The notes under the pieces were generated by a model that worked only from the letters and a program-made list of their open reading frames with translations, was not told the DNA's origin and searched no databases. From JAAYDI01 sp052034005 (lineage in GTDB: Bacteria > Planctomycetota > Planctomycetia > Pirellulales > Pirellulaceae): 64,000 nt of DNA. The position numbers and the translations under genes are program-made. Location of the stretch: assembly GCA_052034005.1 (NCBI GenBank), contig JBPOJB010000002.1, forward strand, positions 62,001 through 126,000, given 5' to 3'. Shown in pieces: positions 25,845 to 34,737 of this stretch (positions are counted from its first letter, which is position 1; each line of letters starts with the position of its first letter).

Positions 25845-26951
25845 CTACCGTTCCTCCTGCTTGTTCGTCCAGGGGCTGCCCGAGTACCGGTCCAGCAGCA
25901 AGCTTCGCGCCTGGAGCGCGCGTTCCGGATGGTTCAGCGCTTTCCACAGGGCAGTCAGGTGGTACAGCGCTTCGGCATGCGCGTCCGGGTCTTGCGTGAA
26001 GAGCAGGTCGACGTGCAGGAAGGCCAGCAGCGCTTCCTCCGGCTTGCCCGCCCTGAGATAGCACACGCCCAAGGCGTTGTACGCCCGGGCGAACAAGACG
26101 GGCTTCTCCTTCGAGTCGTTCTCATCGATGACTTTGGTCGCCAGGGCGATGCCCTCGTCGGGCCGGGCCAGGCCGGCCAGGCACTCGGCCCGGCCGATCG
26201 TGGCCAACAGCTTCTGGTCCCGGGCCCGGGCGTCATCCAATCCGGCGGCCAGCACGCTGTCGAACCGGGCCATGGCCTCCGCATACTGGCGGTTGGCCAC
26301 CAAGGCTCTGCCCTCCAGGATCGCGGCTTTCATCTTCAGGTCGGGCCAGGGCGATTCGCCCAACATGCTGTAGTACTTGATGCCGTTGTCGAAGCTCGAC
26401 AGCGCCACGGCCAGGTCGCCCAGCAACTCAATGGCCGGATAATAGTGGAACGTCTGGCCGTTCTCCGGATTCTCCACGAACGCGCGCAGGGCGAGCACGG
26501 CCGCCTTCTTGTCGCCCCCGCCAACCAGCGCCAAGCGACCATCGCAGTAGGCCTTGAAGAACTCGATGTCCTGCCGGATCTCCCTGCGCGGGACCCCGTC
26601 CAGGCTGATCTTGTCCAGGTCCGACCGGGCGTTTTCCAACTGCCCTTTCAGGATGCCCTCCCGCGCGGTCCGCAGCTCGCGCGGCTCATCCTTGAACGTG
26701 ACCTTCTGGATCTCGTTGACCGGGAACAGCTTCTTGCCGGCCTGCGGCGTATCCACGCTGATCTGAACGCGTGTCATCTCCGTGATCGTGCCGTACGTCG
26801 GCACGCCCCGTTCGTTGAACACCGCATCGAACTGCTGTTGGCCGCGCACGCGGGCCGTCCCGGCGAGCCCGAGGGCGATCGCGAGCGAGCAGAGCAGCCA
26901 CCCCGGTCCAGCCCCGCGCTGGTGCAGCGCGGCCCTGTCGGCGTGCGTCAT
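25845..26951 (-). CDS. Exported TPR-like repeat protein
   Basis: 368 residues. A signal-peptide-like segment (LLCSLAIALGLAGTARVRG, about 19-37) is followed by a small beta-rich part containing GTITEMTRVQISV. Helical repeats of the TPR type then run from ~95 to the end (for example VLFARAYNALGVCYLRAGKPEEA). TPR proteins act as docking scaffolds. Gene order with the giant TPR protein and ExbB-ExbD-ExbD suggests it is a periplasmic partner of that proton-driven complex, which is inference. The ATG at 26951 has GGAGGGACC upstream; the gap to the preceding TPR gene is 37 bases. Confidence 0.78.
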   Translation of the reverse strand: MTHADRAALHQRGAGPGWLLCSLAIALGLAGTARVRGQQQFDAVFNERGVPTYGTITEMTRVQISVDTPQAGKKLFPVNEIQKVTFKDEPRELRTAREGILKGQLENARSDLDKISLDGVPRREIRQDIEFFKAYCDGRLALVGGGDKKAAVLALRAFVENPENGQTFHYYPAIELLGDLAVALSSFDNGIKYYSMLGESPWPDLKMKAAILEGRALVANRQYAEAMARFDSVLAAGLDDARARDQKLLATIGRAECLAGLARPDEGIALATKVIDENDSKEKPVLFARAYNALGVCYLRAGKPEEALLAFLHVDLLFTQDPDAHAEALYHLTALWKALNHPERALQARSLLLDRYSGSPWTNKQEER

Positions 26952-26988
26952 GGGGAGGTCCCTCCATCCTGTGATCTGGCGAGCTTCG

Positions 26989-29900
26989 TCATTTCGGTTT
27001 CTTCTTCGCGTCCGACTCCGCCAGCCCGACCGGCGGCTCGTTGAGCGCGGTCTGGACCCGCTTCAGCAGGGCATGGTACTTGGCGTACCACTGCGGGCCG
27101 CCCAGCTTCGGATTCAGCCGGTAGGTGAGCACGATGGAGTCCTTGGCGAATTTCAAGTATTTCTCACGGTCCGCCGCCTTGGCCATGTGCGAGGCGTATC
27201 GCAAGTAACAATCGGCCGCGTTGTAGCGCGCTTCGTAATAGATCTCGCGATAGTCCTTGTACGTCCCGGTGACCTGCGCGATGCGGTTCCAGCCCCAGAT
27301 GACGTTCTTCCCGGTCGCCGAGTCGGGCTCCGCACCGTAGATGGCGCTCTTGTATTTCAGCGCTTGCTTCGGCTCGGCCGCCCAGCGCTGGAACGTCCGG
27401 GCCGCCTCGACCTGCACGTCGAGCTTGCCGGCGTCCTTGGTCAGCACGGCCGCGAGCCCTCGGATCGCCTCTTCGTACTGGCCGGCCGACCGCTGAGCCA
27501 ACGCCTGGCGGATCTGCAGGTGGCGGAGCAGCGTGGGGGTCAGCTCCAGGGAGGTGGCATTCCGCATGATCTGCTCATAGGTCTCCACCGCGCTGACAAA
27601 ACAGGCCTGCGCCGCATCGGCCGAGCCTTTGTCGTGCATCAGGCCGCTGCCCAGCCCGGCGTAGGATTCGGCCACCCAGTTGAGCACGCGCAGGTCGGTC
27701 GACTTCGCGCGCACCTGCTCCAGGAACACCCGGACGCCGTCGCACATCACCCGGCGGTCCTCGGGCCGGTCCAGCAGTTGGATCTGCGTTTCCAGCCCGC
27801 GCGCCAGGCTGTAGAAGATCTCCACCAGCCGCTGCTCGGCTTCCGGCGTGTCGCCCACCTCCGCGCGCAACGACTCCATCAACTGCTGACTGCGCTCAAT
27901 CAACGCCGCCCGCTCCTCCGCGCTGGTCACCTTCGGCAGCGCGGACACCACGGCGCTGAGCGCCACCCGGTACGCGCGCTCCCGCAGCTCCGGCTTGTCC
28001 ACCGCCGGGTCCTGCCGCTGGACCATCGCCAACACGCCCACCTTCGCCTCGTCCAACAGCTGCAGGGCCTTGGGGGCCTGGTCCGTGGCCACGTAGATCT
28101 GCGCCAGGGCCAGCGCGGCCGGCACGATCGTGCTGTCCACCGTGTCCGACTTCCGCATGCGATCGACGCCCGTCTCCAGGATGCTGAGCGCGTCCTGCTT
28201 GAGCGCCTCCAGCTCCGGCTTGCGGGCGGCGATCTTCGCGTTCAGTTCGTCCGCCGCCGCGTTCGGCTCCTGGGCCTCCTGCTCCCACTGCCGCACCTGC
28301 TCCATCCCCACCAGGTAATCGCGCCACGAGGACTCCCCAATCCGCAGCTCCGCCGCCGCCCGCTGCGGCGAATCCTGAGGAATGCTGTCCACATAGGCGC
28401 GGGCCTCGGCCACCTGGCCGCGACTGACCAGGAACGGAATCAACGCGTTGATCGCCTCCGACGCCTCGGGGCTCCCGGGCCACGTCTCCAGGATGTACTT
28501 GGCCAGCGCGATGATCCGCCCCGTGGCGAACTGCTTCCCGTCCGACTCGTCGGTCTCGTAGAGCTTCAGGTAGGCGGCCAGGGCGATCTGCGCGCACAGT
28601 TGAGCGCCCTCCGACGCGGGATATTTCCGGCCGACGAATTCGCCCAGCACGACCGCGTCGTAGTACTCGCCCTGCGTGTAACGCAGGTAGGCCAACAGGC
28701 GCCGCACCAGGTTGAGATCGTCCACCGGCGTCTGGGAATTGGACAACCGCAGCGCCAGCAGGAGGTTCTCCATCGCCGCCGCCCGGTGACGCGCCACCGA
28801 CTGCTCGGCGGCGGCCAGATCCTGCCGCAACTGCTCCTTGATCGCCTCGTCCGTTTCCATCGCCAGACGACCCGGCCCCTCCTTGACGACCGCCTCGTCG
28901 CTCTGCATCTCCGCCACGGCATCGACCGCGTTGAGCTTCGCCTCTTCGAAGGAGCCGGCCGGCTGCTTCTCCACGGCCCGCGCCGCTGCCGCCGCCACGC
29001 CGCCCGGCAGGGACGCCAGCAACGCGCGCGCTTCCTCCTGGTGGCCGCCTGGAACCCGGGCCACCCGACGCGCCAACTGGCGCGCCTCGTCCCGCGCCGC
29101 CTTGATCCCCGGATCGCGCGGATCCTTGGCCTGCAACTCCTCGGCCCGTGCCCGGTACGCCTTGGCCAGCTGCAACCGGAAGGAAACCCAGTCGGGCTCG
29201 CTCTCCTCGCTCGGGAGCATCTGACCGAGCCACGGCGTGGCACGCGCAATCGCCTCCGCGTACTCCTTGCGCGACTCGTGAAGCCTGCAGTCCAACGCCA
29301 ACAAGTGCGCCTTGGTGATCAGCATGCGCTCCACGTGCTCCTTGGGCGGCTCGGACCACCAGCCGATCACGTCGCCTTCCACACATTTGAGCGCTTTCTC
29401 GCGATCACCCAGCTTCACCCAGACGCGGGCTTCGTTCAGCCGCGCCATGGGCGCCGACAAGTACCGCTTCTCGCTGTACTTCGCGTAGAACTCGTCATAG
29501 AGCCGGGCCGCCTCGCTCAACAACTGCGTCCGCACCTCGGATCCGGCCGGCTCCGTGTCCGCCTTGTCCTCCAGCGTCTCGGCACGCTTGAGCAACGCGT
29601 CGAGGTACTCGTTGCGAAGCGTCCGCAGCTGCACGTCGTCCACAACCGGGCCCGCCGCCTCTGGCGCGTCCCTCGCCTTCGTCAGTTGCTCGCGCAGCTC
29701 CGTCACCGCGCCGTCGAACACCTTGTACGCCTCGTCGTACAACGCGGCTGCCTCCTTACGCTCCGACGCATCGTCAGTCCGCGCCGCATGCTCCACTTTC
29801 ATCCGCGCCCATTCGCGCAGCAACCGGCCGAACTGATAACGGGCCGACGACCGCTTCGGATGGTCCGGCTGCTCTCGCAAGAACCGGTCCAGACTCTCCT

Positions 29901-30195
29901 TGGCGGAATTGAGCAGCCGCTCGCGCACCACGCGATCCCGGGCCGCAAACGCGGCACCCACCAACGTCACGCCGCGCTGATAGGCAATCTCCGCACGGAA
30001 GTCGGCCGGTGTCCGCGGATCCGCCTCCACGCGATCCAGATACTGCAACGCCTCGTTGCTGTAACCCCGTTCGCGCAACGCACTGAGAAAGTCGGCCACG
30101 GGCTCTTCCGCCAGCAACGGACCGGCTCCCAACAGCACGGCCCACCAGACCCAGCCCAGCCCCCAGTCTGATGCACGCATTCGAGCCCGTGCCAT
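26989..30195 (-). CDS. Giant exported TPR-repeat protein
   Basis: 1068 residues. A signal peptide (about 10-30, WVWWAVLLGAGPLLA) is followed by about a thousand residues of alpha-helical repeats with TPR spacing, such as ALQYLDRVEADPRTPADFRAE at the start and repeated A-x-x-L-Y-x-E units later. No enzymatic motif was recognised. The first gene of a minus-strand run with a second TPR protein and an ExbB-ExbD-ExbD motor, it probably forms a periplasmic scaffold in that complex. The ATG at 30195 precedes the signal peptide directly; the ribosome site is weak. A consensus -10 box lies at 30374-30369. Confidence 0.8.
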   Translation of the reverse strand: MARARMRASDWGLGWVWWAVLLGAGPLLAEEPVADFLSALRERGYSNEALQYLDRVEADPRTPADFRAEIAYQRGVTLVGAAFAARDRVVRERLLNSAKESLDRFLREQPDHPKRSSARYQFGRLLREWARMKVEHAARTDDASERKEAAALYDEAYKVFDGAVTELREQLTKARDAPEAAGPVVDDVQLRTLRNEYLDALLKRAETLEDKADTEPAGSEVRTQLLSEAARLYDEFYAKYSEKRYLSAPMARLNEARVWVKLGDREKALKCVEGDVIGWWSEPPKEHVERMLITKAHLLALDCRLHESRKEYAEAIARATPWLGQMLPSEESEPDWVSFRLQLAKAYRARAEELQAKDPRDPGIKAARDEARQLARRVARVPGGHQEEARALLASLPGGVAAAAARAVEKQPAGSFEEAKLNAVDAVAEMQSDEAVVKEGPGRLAMETDEAIKEQLRQDLAAAEQSVARHRAAAMENLLLALRLSNSQTPVDDLNLVRRLLAYLRYTQGEYYDAVVLGEFVGRKYPASEGAQLCAQIALAAYLKLYETDESDGKQFATGRIIALAKYILETWPGSPEASEAINALIPFLVSRGQVAEARAYVDSIPQDSPQRAAAELRIGESSWRDYLVGMEQVRQWEQEAQEPNAAADELNAKIAARKPELEALKQDALSILETGVDRMRKSDTVDSTIVPAALALAQIYVATDQAPKALQLLDEAKVGVLAMVQRQDPAVDKPELRERAYRVALSAVVSALPKVTSAEERAALIERSQQLMESLRAEVGDTPEAEQRLVEIFYSLARGLETQIQLLDRPEDRRVMCDGVRVFLEQVRAKSTDLRVLNWVAESYAGLGSGLMHDKGSADAAQACFVSAVETYEQIMRNATSLELTPTLLRHLQIRQALAQRSAGQYEEAIRGLAAVLTKDAGKLDVQVEAARTFQRWAAEPKQALKYKSAIYGAEPDSATGKNVIWGWNRIAQVTGTYKDYREIYYEARYNAADCYLRYASHMAKAADREKYLKFAKDSIVLTYRLNPKLGGPQWYAKYHALLKRVQTALNEPPVGLAESDAKKKPK

Positions 30196-30535
30196 GTTTC
30201 TCACTTTCTCGTCCGTGCAGAGATACCCCAAAGTGTTGGCGCACCACGCTTTTCGCCGCCACGGGGGGTTAACCCCGCCGGTCCGCTCGCCCGGGACGCA
30301 CAACATGCCCCTCTCCCGGTAAAGCTACCACTTATCCCCCCGAACTCCAACTAACACTTCTAGGGGAGATTATAACTATCTTAAAGAGCACCGTCCGCCA
30401 CAGGCCGACGGACGCGGTTTCCCGGCTCCGAATCGGCATCAGCGCTTGTCCCCACTGCGGTGCGCGGGCACATTGGGTAGGGAGGCTGGCAGGTTGGCCG
30501 CAGGGGCGCGGACGCGCGCGAGGGAGACGCATTGC
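30196..30535. other. Divergent intergenic region with AT-rich promoter core
   Basis: 340 bases between the giant TPR gene (minus) and the anchored-protein gene (plus). Its core at 30320-30390 is strikingly AT-rich for this DNA. It contains the minus-strand TATAAT at 30374-30369 and an overlapping plus-strand TATAAC at 30371-30376, so both genes may start from the same patch. No gene was found. Confidence 0.5.
30369..30374 (-). promoter_or_regulatory. Consensus -10 box for the TPR-ExbB-ExbD gene run
   Basis: TATAAT on the minus strand, in the AT-rich core of the divergent region, about 175 bases upstream of the giant TPR gene. The best -35 at 17 bases (CGGACG) is poor. Confidence 0.45.
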
Positions 30536-32050
30536 ATGGTGGACGACAGAGTGCAAGACGAGCTGGCGGCGCGGCGGGCGCGGCGTCGCGGGCCGCCGGA
30601 CTACAGTTCCCGGGGCGTCCAGTTCCGCTTGCTGGTCCTGGTGTTCCTGGTCATGACGGTTCTGGTGATGATGCGCGAGGCCCGCAAGCCGGAGACTTGG
30701 CGCTGGATGTGGCGTTTCGAGCATTCGACGCTGCCGGACGAGGGGGCGGAACTGGAGGGTGTCGTGGACGGGGGCGGGCCGGCGGCGGTGGATACGCGAC
30801 CCGTTGCGCAGGCCGTGGCAGACGACCCATCGTCCGAGCCGGTCATCACGGTGCCGGACAGTCGCGTCGCGTGGCGTGAGCTGCTTGACGAATCGCTCGG
30901 CGAGTCGCTCGTCGCCGCGCAATTACAAGGGTGGACTCAGGTGTTGGACGCGGTGGGCCAGCCTCTGCGTGACCGGCTGCAGGTCGGGCTGTGGCATTAC
31001 CGGCACGGTCAGCCGTTCCCGGCCGGATTGGGACGGCAGTGGCCGGGCCTTCTGGCGGAGCTGGGGCGGCAGTGGGAGCGTTACGCAGCCCGTGCGGACC
31101 AGGCGTTGGAGTCGGACCAGCTGGCGCCTGAGCAGTGCGAGTTGGGCCGCAGCGTGCTCACGGCGTTGCGCGTCGCGGTCGAGCGCCAGTTGGCGGCCCT
31201 GGGCGCGCTGGGCGATCGCATCGTGGTGCCGGACGACTTGGCCGCCGCGCTCGATCAGCTCCAGCGCGTGTTGGACGCGCGTGCCTGGCGCGCCGTGACG
31301 GACAACACGGTGTTCCGGTCGGCGGAGCGGGAGGCGTGGTTGCGCGCCTGGGAGACGCTCGCGTCGCGCGGCGGCGCCGACCAGTCGCTCGAAGCGTCGC
31401 CGGTCTCGCACGTACAGTTGTTTTCGCAACCGGAAGCGTATCGTGGCCGCCTGGTGCGTGTGCGTGGGACGGTGCGTCGGGGCTACCGTGTTGCAGCGCG
31501 CGAGCCGCAGTTGGGCATCGAGGACTACCATGTGTTGTGGCTGCGCGAGGCGGGCGGTGGCAATGCGCCGATCGTCGCGTACGTCGCCGCGTTGCCGGCG
31601 GAGTTCCCGCCGTTGGCGGCGTTGGGTCCGGGCCAGGGCGGCACGCCGCTGCGCGAGGAGGTCACGATCACGGGCGTGTTCTTCAAACGCTGGTTGCACA
31701 GCTCGGGTGACGGATCGAGTCTGACCCCGCTGATCCTCGGGCGCATCACGCGGTGGACGCCGCCCGGGCCGACTTCCGCGCGTTCGGGACTGGCGCGTCT
31801 GGACGCCATGGCTGTCCTCTGCACCCTGTTGTCCGTGGCCGTGGTGGCACTCCTGCTGGCCGGCTGGGTCTGCCGCAGCAGTCGCTGGGCGCGCCGCGAG
31901 CTGCCGGAGTCGGCCCGGCCGCCGAGTGAACTCCCGCCGTTCGACCTGCTGTCCGTGCGACCGAGCGTCCAGGAGTCGCTCCGCCGGATGACACAGGAGG
32001 AGACGCGCGACGAAGCGCAAGGCACGCAAGCACGAAGGAATGCCCCATGA
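30536..32050 (+). CDS. Membrane-anchored protein with an OB-like domain (first of a related pair)
   Basis: 504 residues. Membrane helices lie near the N-terminus (about 28-46, RLLVLVFLVMTVLVMM) and near the C-terminus (about 423-447, LCTLLSVAVVALLLAGWVC), with a large domain between them, probably periplasmic. Around 290-410 is a beta-rich module starting YRGRLVRVRGTVRRGYRVA and ending near VFFKRWLHSS. The same kind of module recurs in the next gene. GAGGGAGA upstream supports the ATG at 30536. The stop overlaps the next start by 4 bases (ATGA). Function unknown; the two products probably form a complex. Confidence 0.7.
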   Translation: MVDDRVQDELAARRARRRGPPDYSSRGVQFRLLVLVFLVMTVLVMMREARKPETWRWMWRFEHSTLPDEGAELEGVVDGGGPAAVDTRPVAQAVADDPSSEPVITVPDSRVAWRELLDESLGESLVAAQLQGWTQVLDAVGQPLRDRLQVGLWHYRHGQPFPAGLGRQWPGLLAELGRQWERYAARADQALESDQLAPEQCELGRSVLTALRVAVERQLAALGALGDRIVVPDDLAAALDQLQRVLDARAWRAVTDNTVFRSAEREAWLRAWETLASRGGADQSLEASPVSHVQLFSQPEAYRGRLVRVRGTVRRGYRVAAREPQLGIEDYHVLWLREAGGGNAPIVAYVAALPAEFPPLAALGPGQGGTPLREEVTITGVFFKRWLHSSGDGSSLTPLILGRITRWTPPGPTSARSGLARLDAMAVLCTLLSVAVVALLLAGWVCRSSRWARRELPESARPPSELPPFDLLSVRPSVQESLRRMTQEETRDEAQGTQARRNAP

Positions 32051-33525
32051 CGAACACCTCGGTCGGGTCGGCGGGCAGGCGCGGTGATGTGCACGAGGGA
32101 GCCCTGCCCGTGCCGCGGGTCGCTCGGGCGTCGTCAGGCCTGCTGCTCGTGCTCCTCCTGCTGGCGCACTGGGCGCCGGCGCAGGATTCGGCGCCGGCGC
32201 CGTCGAGCGGCGTTGCGGGGCCGCCCATCCTGGCCGAGCCGTTCGCGTCGCCCCGCCAGTTGCTGCGGCTGTTGAATATCGGCGACAGCGATTTCCAGTC
32301 GTTCCGCGATGGGCAGCCGATCGGTCCCGAGGACCAGGAAGCGCTGACCAAGGTCCTGTTCCGCATGCCCCAGATCAGCCAGGAGGAGATCAGCCGGTGG
32401 CAGCACGCGGAGGCGTCCTGGTCGGCGATGCGCGCGGATCCAGGCGGCGCGCGGGGTGAGTTCTTCATGGTGGCGGGGCGGGTGCGCACGGTTGCCCGTC
32501 ACGCGCTCACGCCGCGTCTGGCCACGCTCTTCGACTTCGACCACTATTTCGAGCTCACCCTGGAGCTGGATGACGGGCAGGGCGCGGCGGTGATCTTCGC
32601 GCGGACCATCCCCCAGGCCTGGCAGGGCCGGTCACAGCTGGACGAACCGACCCGCACGGCGGCCCTGTTCCTGAAGCTGGGCGACCGGCAGGGCGGCCGA
32701 CCTACGCTCCTGTTCGCGGCGCCCCGCGCCGCCTGGTTCCCCGACCGGGCGCAGGCCGAGCTGGGCATCGGCCCGGACCAGGTCCTGCTGAGCCGACTGG
32801 GCCTGGATTGTGCGCTGTGGGATGACGTGCGCGATCGCCACCGTCTGCCGATAGGGTCCGAGGAACGGGAGTGCTTCTATGCGCTGCTGGCCGCCGTGGG
32901 GCACGCCGAGCCGAGCGACTTCGCGCAGCGCGCCGCGCCGGCGCCGCTGGCGACCCTGCTGCAGCATCCGCGACGGCTCCAGGGCGCCATCCTGCAGGTG
33001 ACCGGTCGCGTGCGGCGGATCACGCGCATCATCGTGGACGAGCCGGACATCCGGCAACGCTATCGGATCGACGCCTATTACCAGCTCGACGTCATGGTCC
33101 CGGTGGGCCATCAGCCGATCGAGGTGCGTGGCGAGGGCGGGGCGGAGGCGGGCCCCGTGTATCGCGAGTCGTTCCCCTGCACCTGCTGCGTGCTGCGGCT
33201 CCCGGCGTCCTGGGCGCCGCTGGTCGGCGCGGCCAAGGTGAATCGGCCGGTGCTGGTGCAGGGCGTGTTCTACAAGCTCTGGGCGTACAGCAATGCGCTC
33301 GTGGCGTCCTACGACGAGCGGCAGCGGCAGCTGAGCCCGATGTTCGTGGCGGCTGAGCCCCAGGCTTGGGATGTCGGGCCCTCCTCCCCGGTCGGGCCCG
33401 GCGCGTGGGTGGGGATCGCCATGTGCGGACTGTTGATCGCCGTGTGGGGCGTGGTGTGGGCGTTGAACCGGTCGGATCGGAAACGCGTCTCGAGGAAACT
33501 ACGGCCCCCACTTGACTTGAACTGA
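32047..33525 (+). CDS. Membrane-anchored protein with two OB-like domains (second of a related pair)
   Basis: 492 residues. A signal peptide (about 26-46, SSGLLLVLLLLAHWAPAQ) leads into two modules related to the one in the upstream protein: FFMVAGRVRTVARHA (about 140) and LQGAILQVTGRVRRITRII (about 310). The second is followed by GVFYKLWAYSNAL, matching GVFFKRWLHSS next door. A C-terminal membrane helix (about 455-475) anchors it. A cysteine cluster CTCC occurs near 377. Translation is coupled to the upstream gene through ATGA. No known function. Confidence 0.7.
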   Translation: MTNTSVGSAGRRGDVHEGALPVPRVARASSGLLLVLLLLAHWAPAQDSAPAPSSGVAGPPILAEPFASPRQLLRLLNIGDSDFQSFRDGQPIGPEDQEALTKVLFRMPQISQEEISRWQHAEASWSAMRADPGGARGEFFMVAGRVRTVARHALTPRLATLFDFDHYFELTLELDDGQGAAVIFARTIPQAWQGRSQLDEPTRTAALFLKLGDRQGGRPTLLFAAPRAAWFPDRAQAELGIGPDQVLLSRLGLDCALWDDVRDRHRLPIGSEERECFYALLAAVGHAEPSDFAQRAAPAPLATLLQHPRRLQGAILQVTGRVRRITRIIVDEPDIRQRYRIDAYYQLDVMVPVGHQPIEVRGEGGAEAGPVYRESFPCTCCVLRLPASWAPLVGAAKVNRPVLVQGVFYKLWAYSNALVASYDERQRQLSPMFVAAEPQAWDVGPSSPVGPGAWVGIAMCGLLIAVWGVVWALNRSDRKRVSRKLRPPLDLN

Positions 33526-33530
33526 CAGGC

Positions 33531-33560
33531 GCTCATATTCGACATGCTCATATTCGACAG
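33531..33560. repeat. Two tandem 15-base repeats before mdh
   Basis: GCTCATATTCGACA occurs twice in direct succession (33531-33544 and 33546-33559), each followed by one variable base. The repeats lie between the upstream stop and the mdh start, 40-68 bases before the ATG, where a -10 region or a tandem regulator site could sit. CATATT within each copy resembles a -10 box. Confidence 0.5.
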
Positions 33561-33598
33561 GCGGTTCGGTCATCACCTCGCGACAGGAGCACTACGCT

Positions 33599-34552
33599 AT
33601 GGAACGCGCCAAGATCTCGGTCATTGGGGCGGGCAACGTCGGAGCCACGACCGCACACTGGTGTGCGGCCATGGGACTGGGAGACATCGTACTCCTGGAC
33701 CACCCATCCACCGGAGACATGCCCAAAGGCAAAGCGTTGGACCTCCTGCAGGCGCTGCCGATCATCGGATCGGATGCGCGGGTCGTGGGCACGACATCGT
33801 ACGACGAGACGGACAACAGCGATGTCGTGGTCATCACCGCCGGCGTGCCCCGCAAGCCGGGCATGAGCCGCGATGACCTGCTGGCGACCAACGCCAAGAT
33901 CGTCACATCGGTGACCGAGCAGGTCATCCGGGCCTCGCCCAACGCGATCCTGATCGTCATCAGCAACCCGCTGGATGCCATGGTGCAGCGCGCGTACCAG
34001 GTGAGCGGCTTCCCGGCGCGGCGTGTGGTCGGGCAGGCAGGCGTGCTCGACACGGCCCGCTATCGCGCCTTCCTGGCCGAGGCGCTGCAGGTGAGCGTGG
34101 AGGATATCCACGCGATCCTCATGGGGGGCCACGGCGACACCATGGTGCCGCTGCCACGCTACACGACCGTCAGCGGCATTCCGATCACGGAGCTGATCGC
34201 CCCCGAGCGTCTGGACGCGATCATCGATCGCACGCGCCAAGGAGGTGCCGAAATCGTGGGACTGCTGAAGACCGGCAGTGCCTACTACGCGCCCGCCGCG
34301 GCGGCCGCACAGATGATCGACGCCATCGTGCACGATAGACGACGGGTCATGCCCTGCGCCGCTTACTGCGACAGGGAGTACGACGTGGGAGGCTACTACG
34401 TGGGCGTTCCGGTGGTCCTGGGCAGCCAGGGTGTCGAGCGCATCCTCGAGCTGGATCTGACGACCTCGGAGCGCGCCGACTTCCACAAGAGCGTCGATGC
34501 GGTCAAAGCACTCGTCCAGACCATGGGCGAACTGCTGTCACGCGCGCGATAG
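33599..34552 (+). CDS. mdh: Malate dehydrogenase, NAD-dependent
   Basis: 317 residues of the LDH-like malate dehydrogenase group, which interconverts malate and oxaloacetate in the TCA cycle. The NAD-binding loop is VIGAGNVGATTA (8-19). The substrate loop AGVPRKPGMSRDDLL has the arginines that select malate over lactate. The NPLDAM motif and catalytic His in MGGHGDTMVPL are also present. Length is normal for this family. The ATG at 33599 has ACAGGAG 9 bases upstream. It stands between unrelated genes and probably has its own promoter near a pair of tandem repeats. Confidence 0.94.
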   Translation: MERAKISVIGAGNVGATTAHWCAAMGLGDIVLLDHPSTGDMPKGKALDLLQALPIIGSDARVVGTTSYDETDNSDVVVITAGVPRKPGMSRDDLLATNAKIVTSVTEQVIRASPNAILIVISNPLDAMVQRAYQVSGFPARRVVGQAGVLDTARYRAFLAEALQVSVEDIHAILMGGHGDTMVPLPRYTTVSGIPITELIAPERLDAIIDRTRQGGAEIVGLLKTGSAYYAPAAAAAQMIDAIVHDRRRVMPCAAYCDREYDVGGYYVGVPVVLGSQGVERILELDLTTSERADFHKSVDAVKALVQTMGELLSRAR

Positions 34553-34602
34553 CAGCGCCCCCCCGATCGCGGAAATTCAACGACCGATGTGTGCGTGTGA
34601 CA

Positions 34603-34631
34603 TTGACAGAGGCGACCGGCTGTTTTACAAC
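34603..34631 (+). promoter_or_regulatory. Sigma-70 type promoter for the hydrolase-like gene
   Basis: A perfect -35 TTGACA (34603-34608), a 17-base spacer and TACAAC (34626-34631, four of six) precede the gene. Transcription would begin near 34638, leaving about 100 bases of leader before the ATG at 34738. Confidence 0.55.
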
Positions 34632-34737
34632 GCCTTCGCAGTGGAATTGTGAGCGACCCCTGGCCGAGCGCTGGCGGCGCCCCGTGTTCGCATCGGATGC
34701 GTCAGCACGGCGCCGCACGTGCCGCTGTTCGAGTGAT

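Noticed and set aside
26782..30171. A plus-strand open frame of over 1100 codons lying antisense to the giant TPR gene; a similar minus-strand frame covers 9251-11851 opposite the ResB-CcsA gene.
   Set aside because: Their translations are rich in Arg, His, Gln and Pro with no domain. They arise because strong third-position G/C bias removes stops from the opposite strand.
34641..34655. GTGGAATTGTGAGCG, identical to 15 bases of the E. coli lac promoter/operator, just downstream of a predicted promoter.
   Set aside because: Only the left half of the lac operator is matched; the symmetric right half is absent and the surroundings are ordinary planctomycete-like sequence. Treated as coincidence rather than a LacI site or vector remnant.
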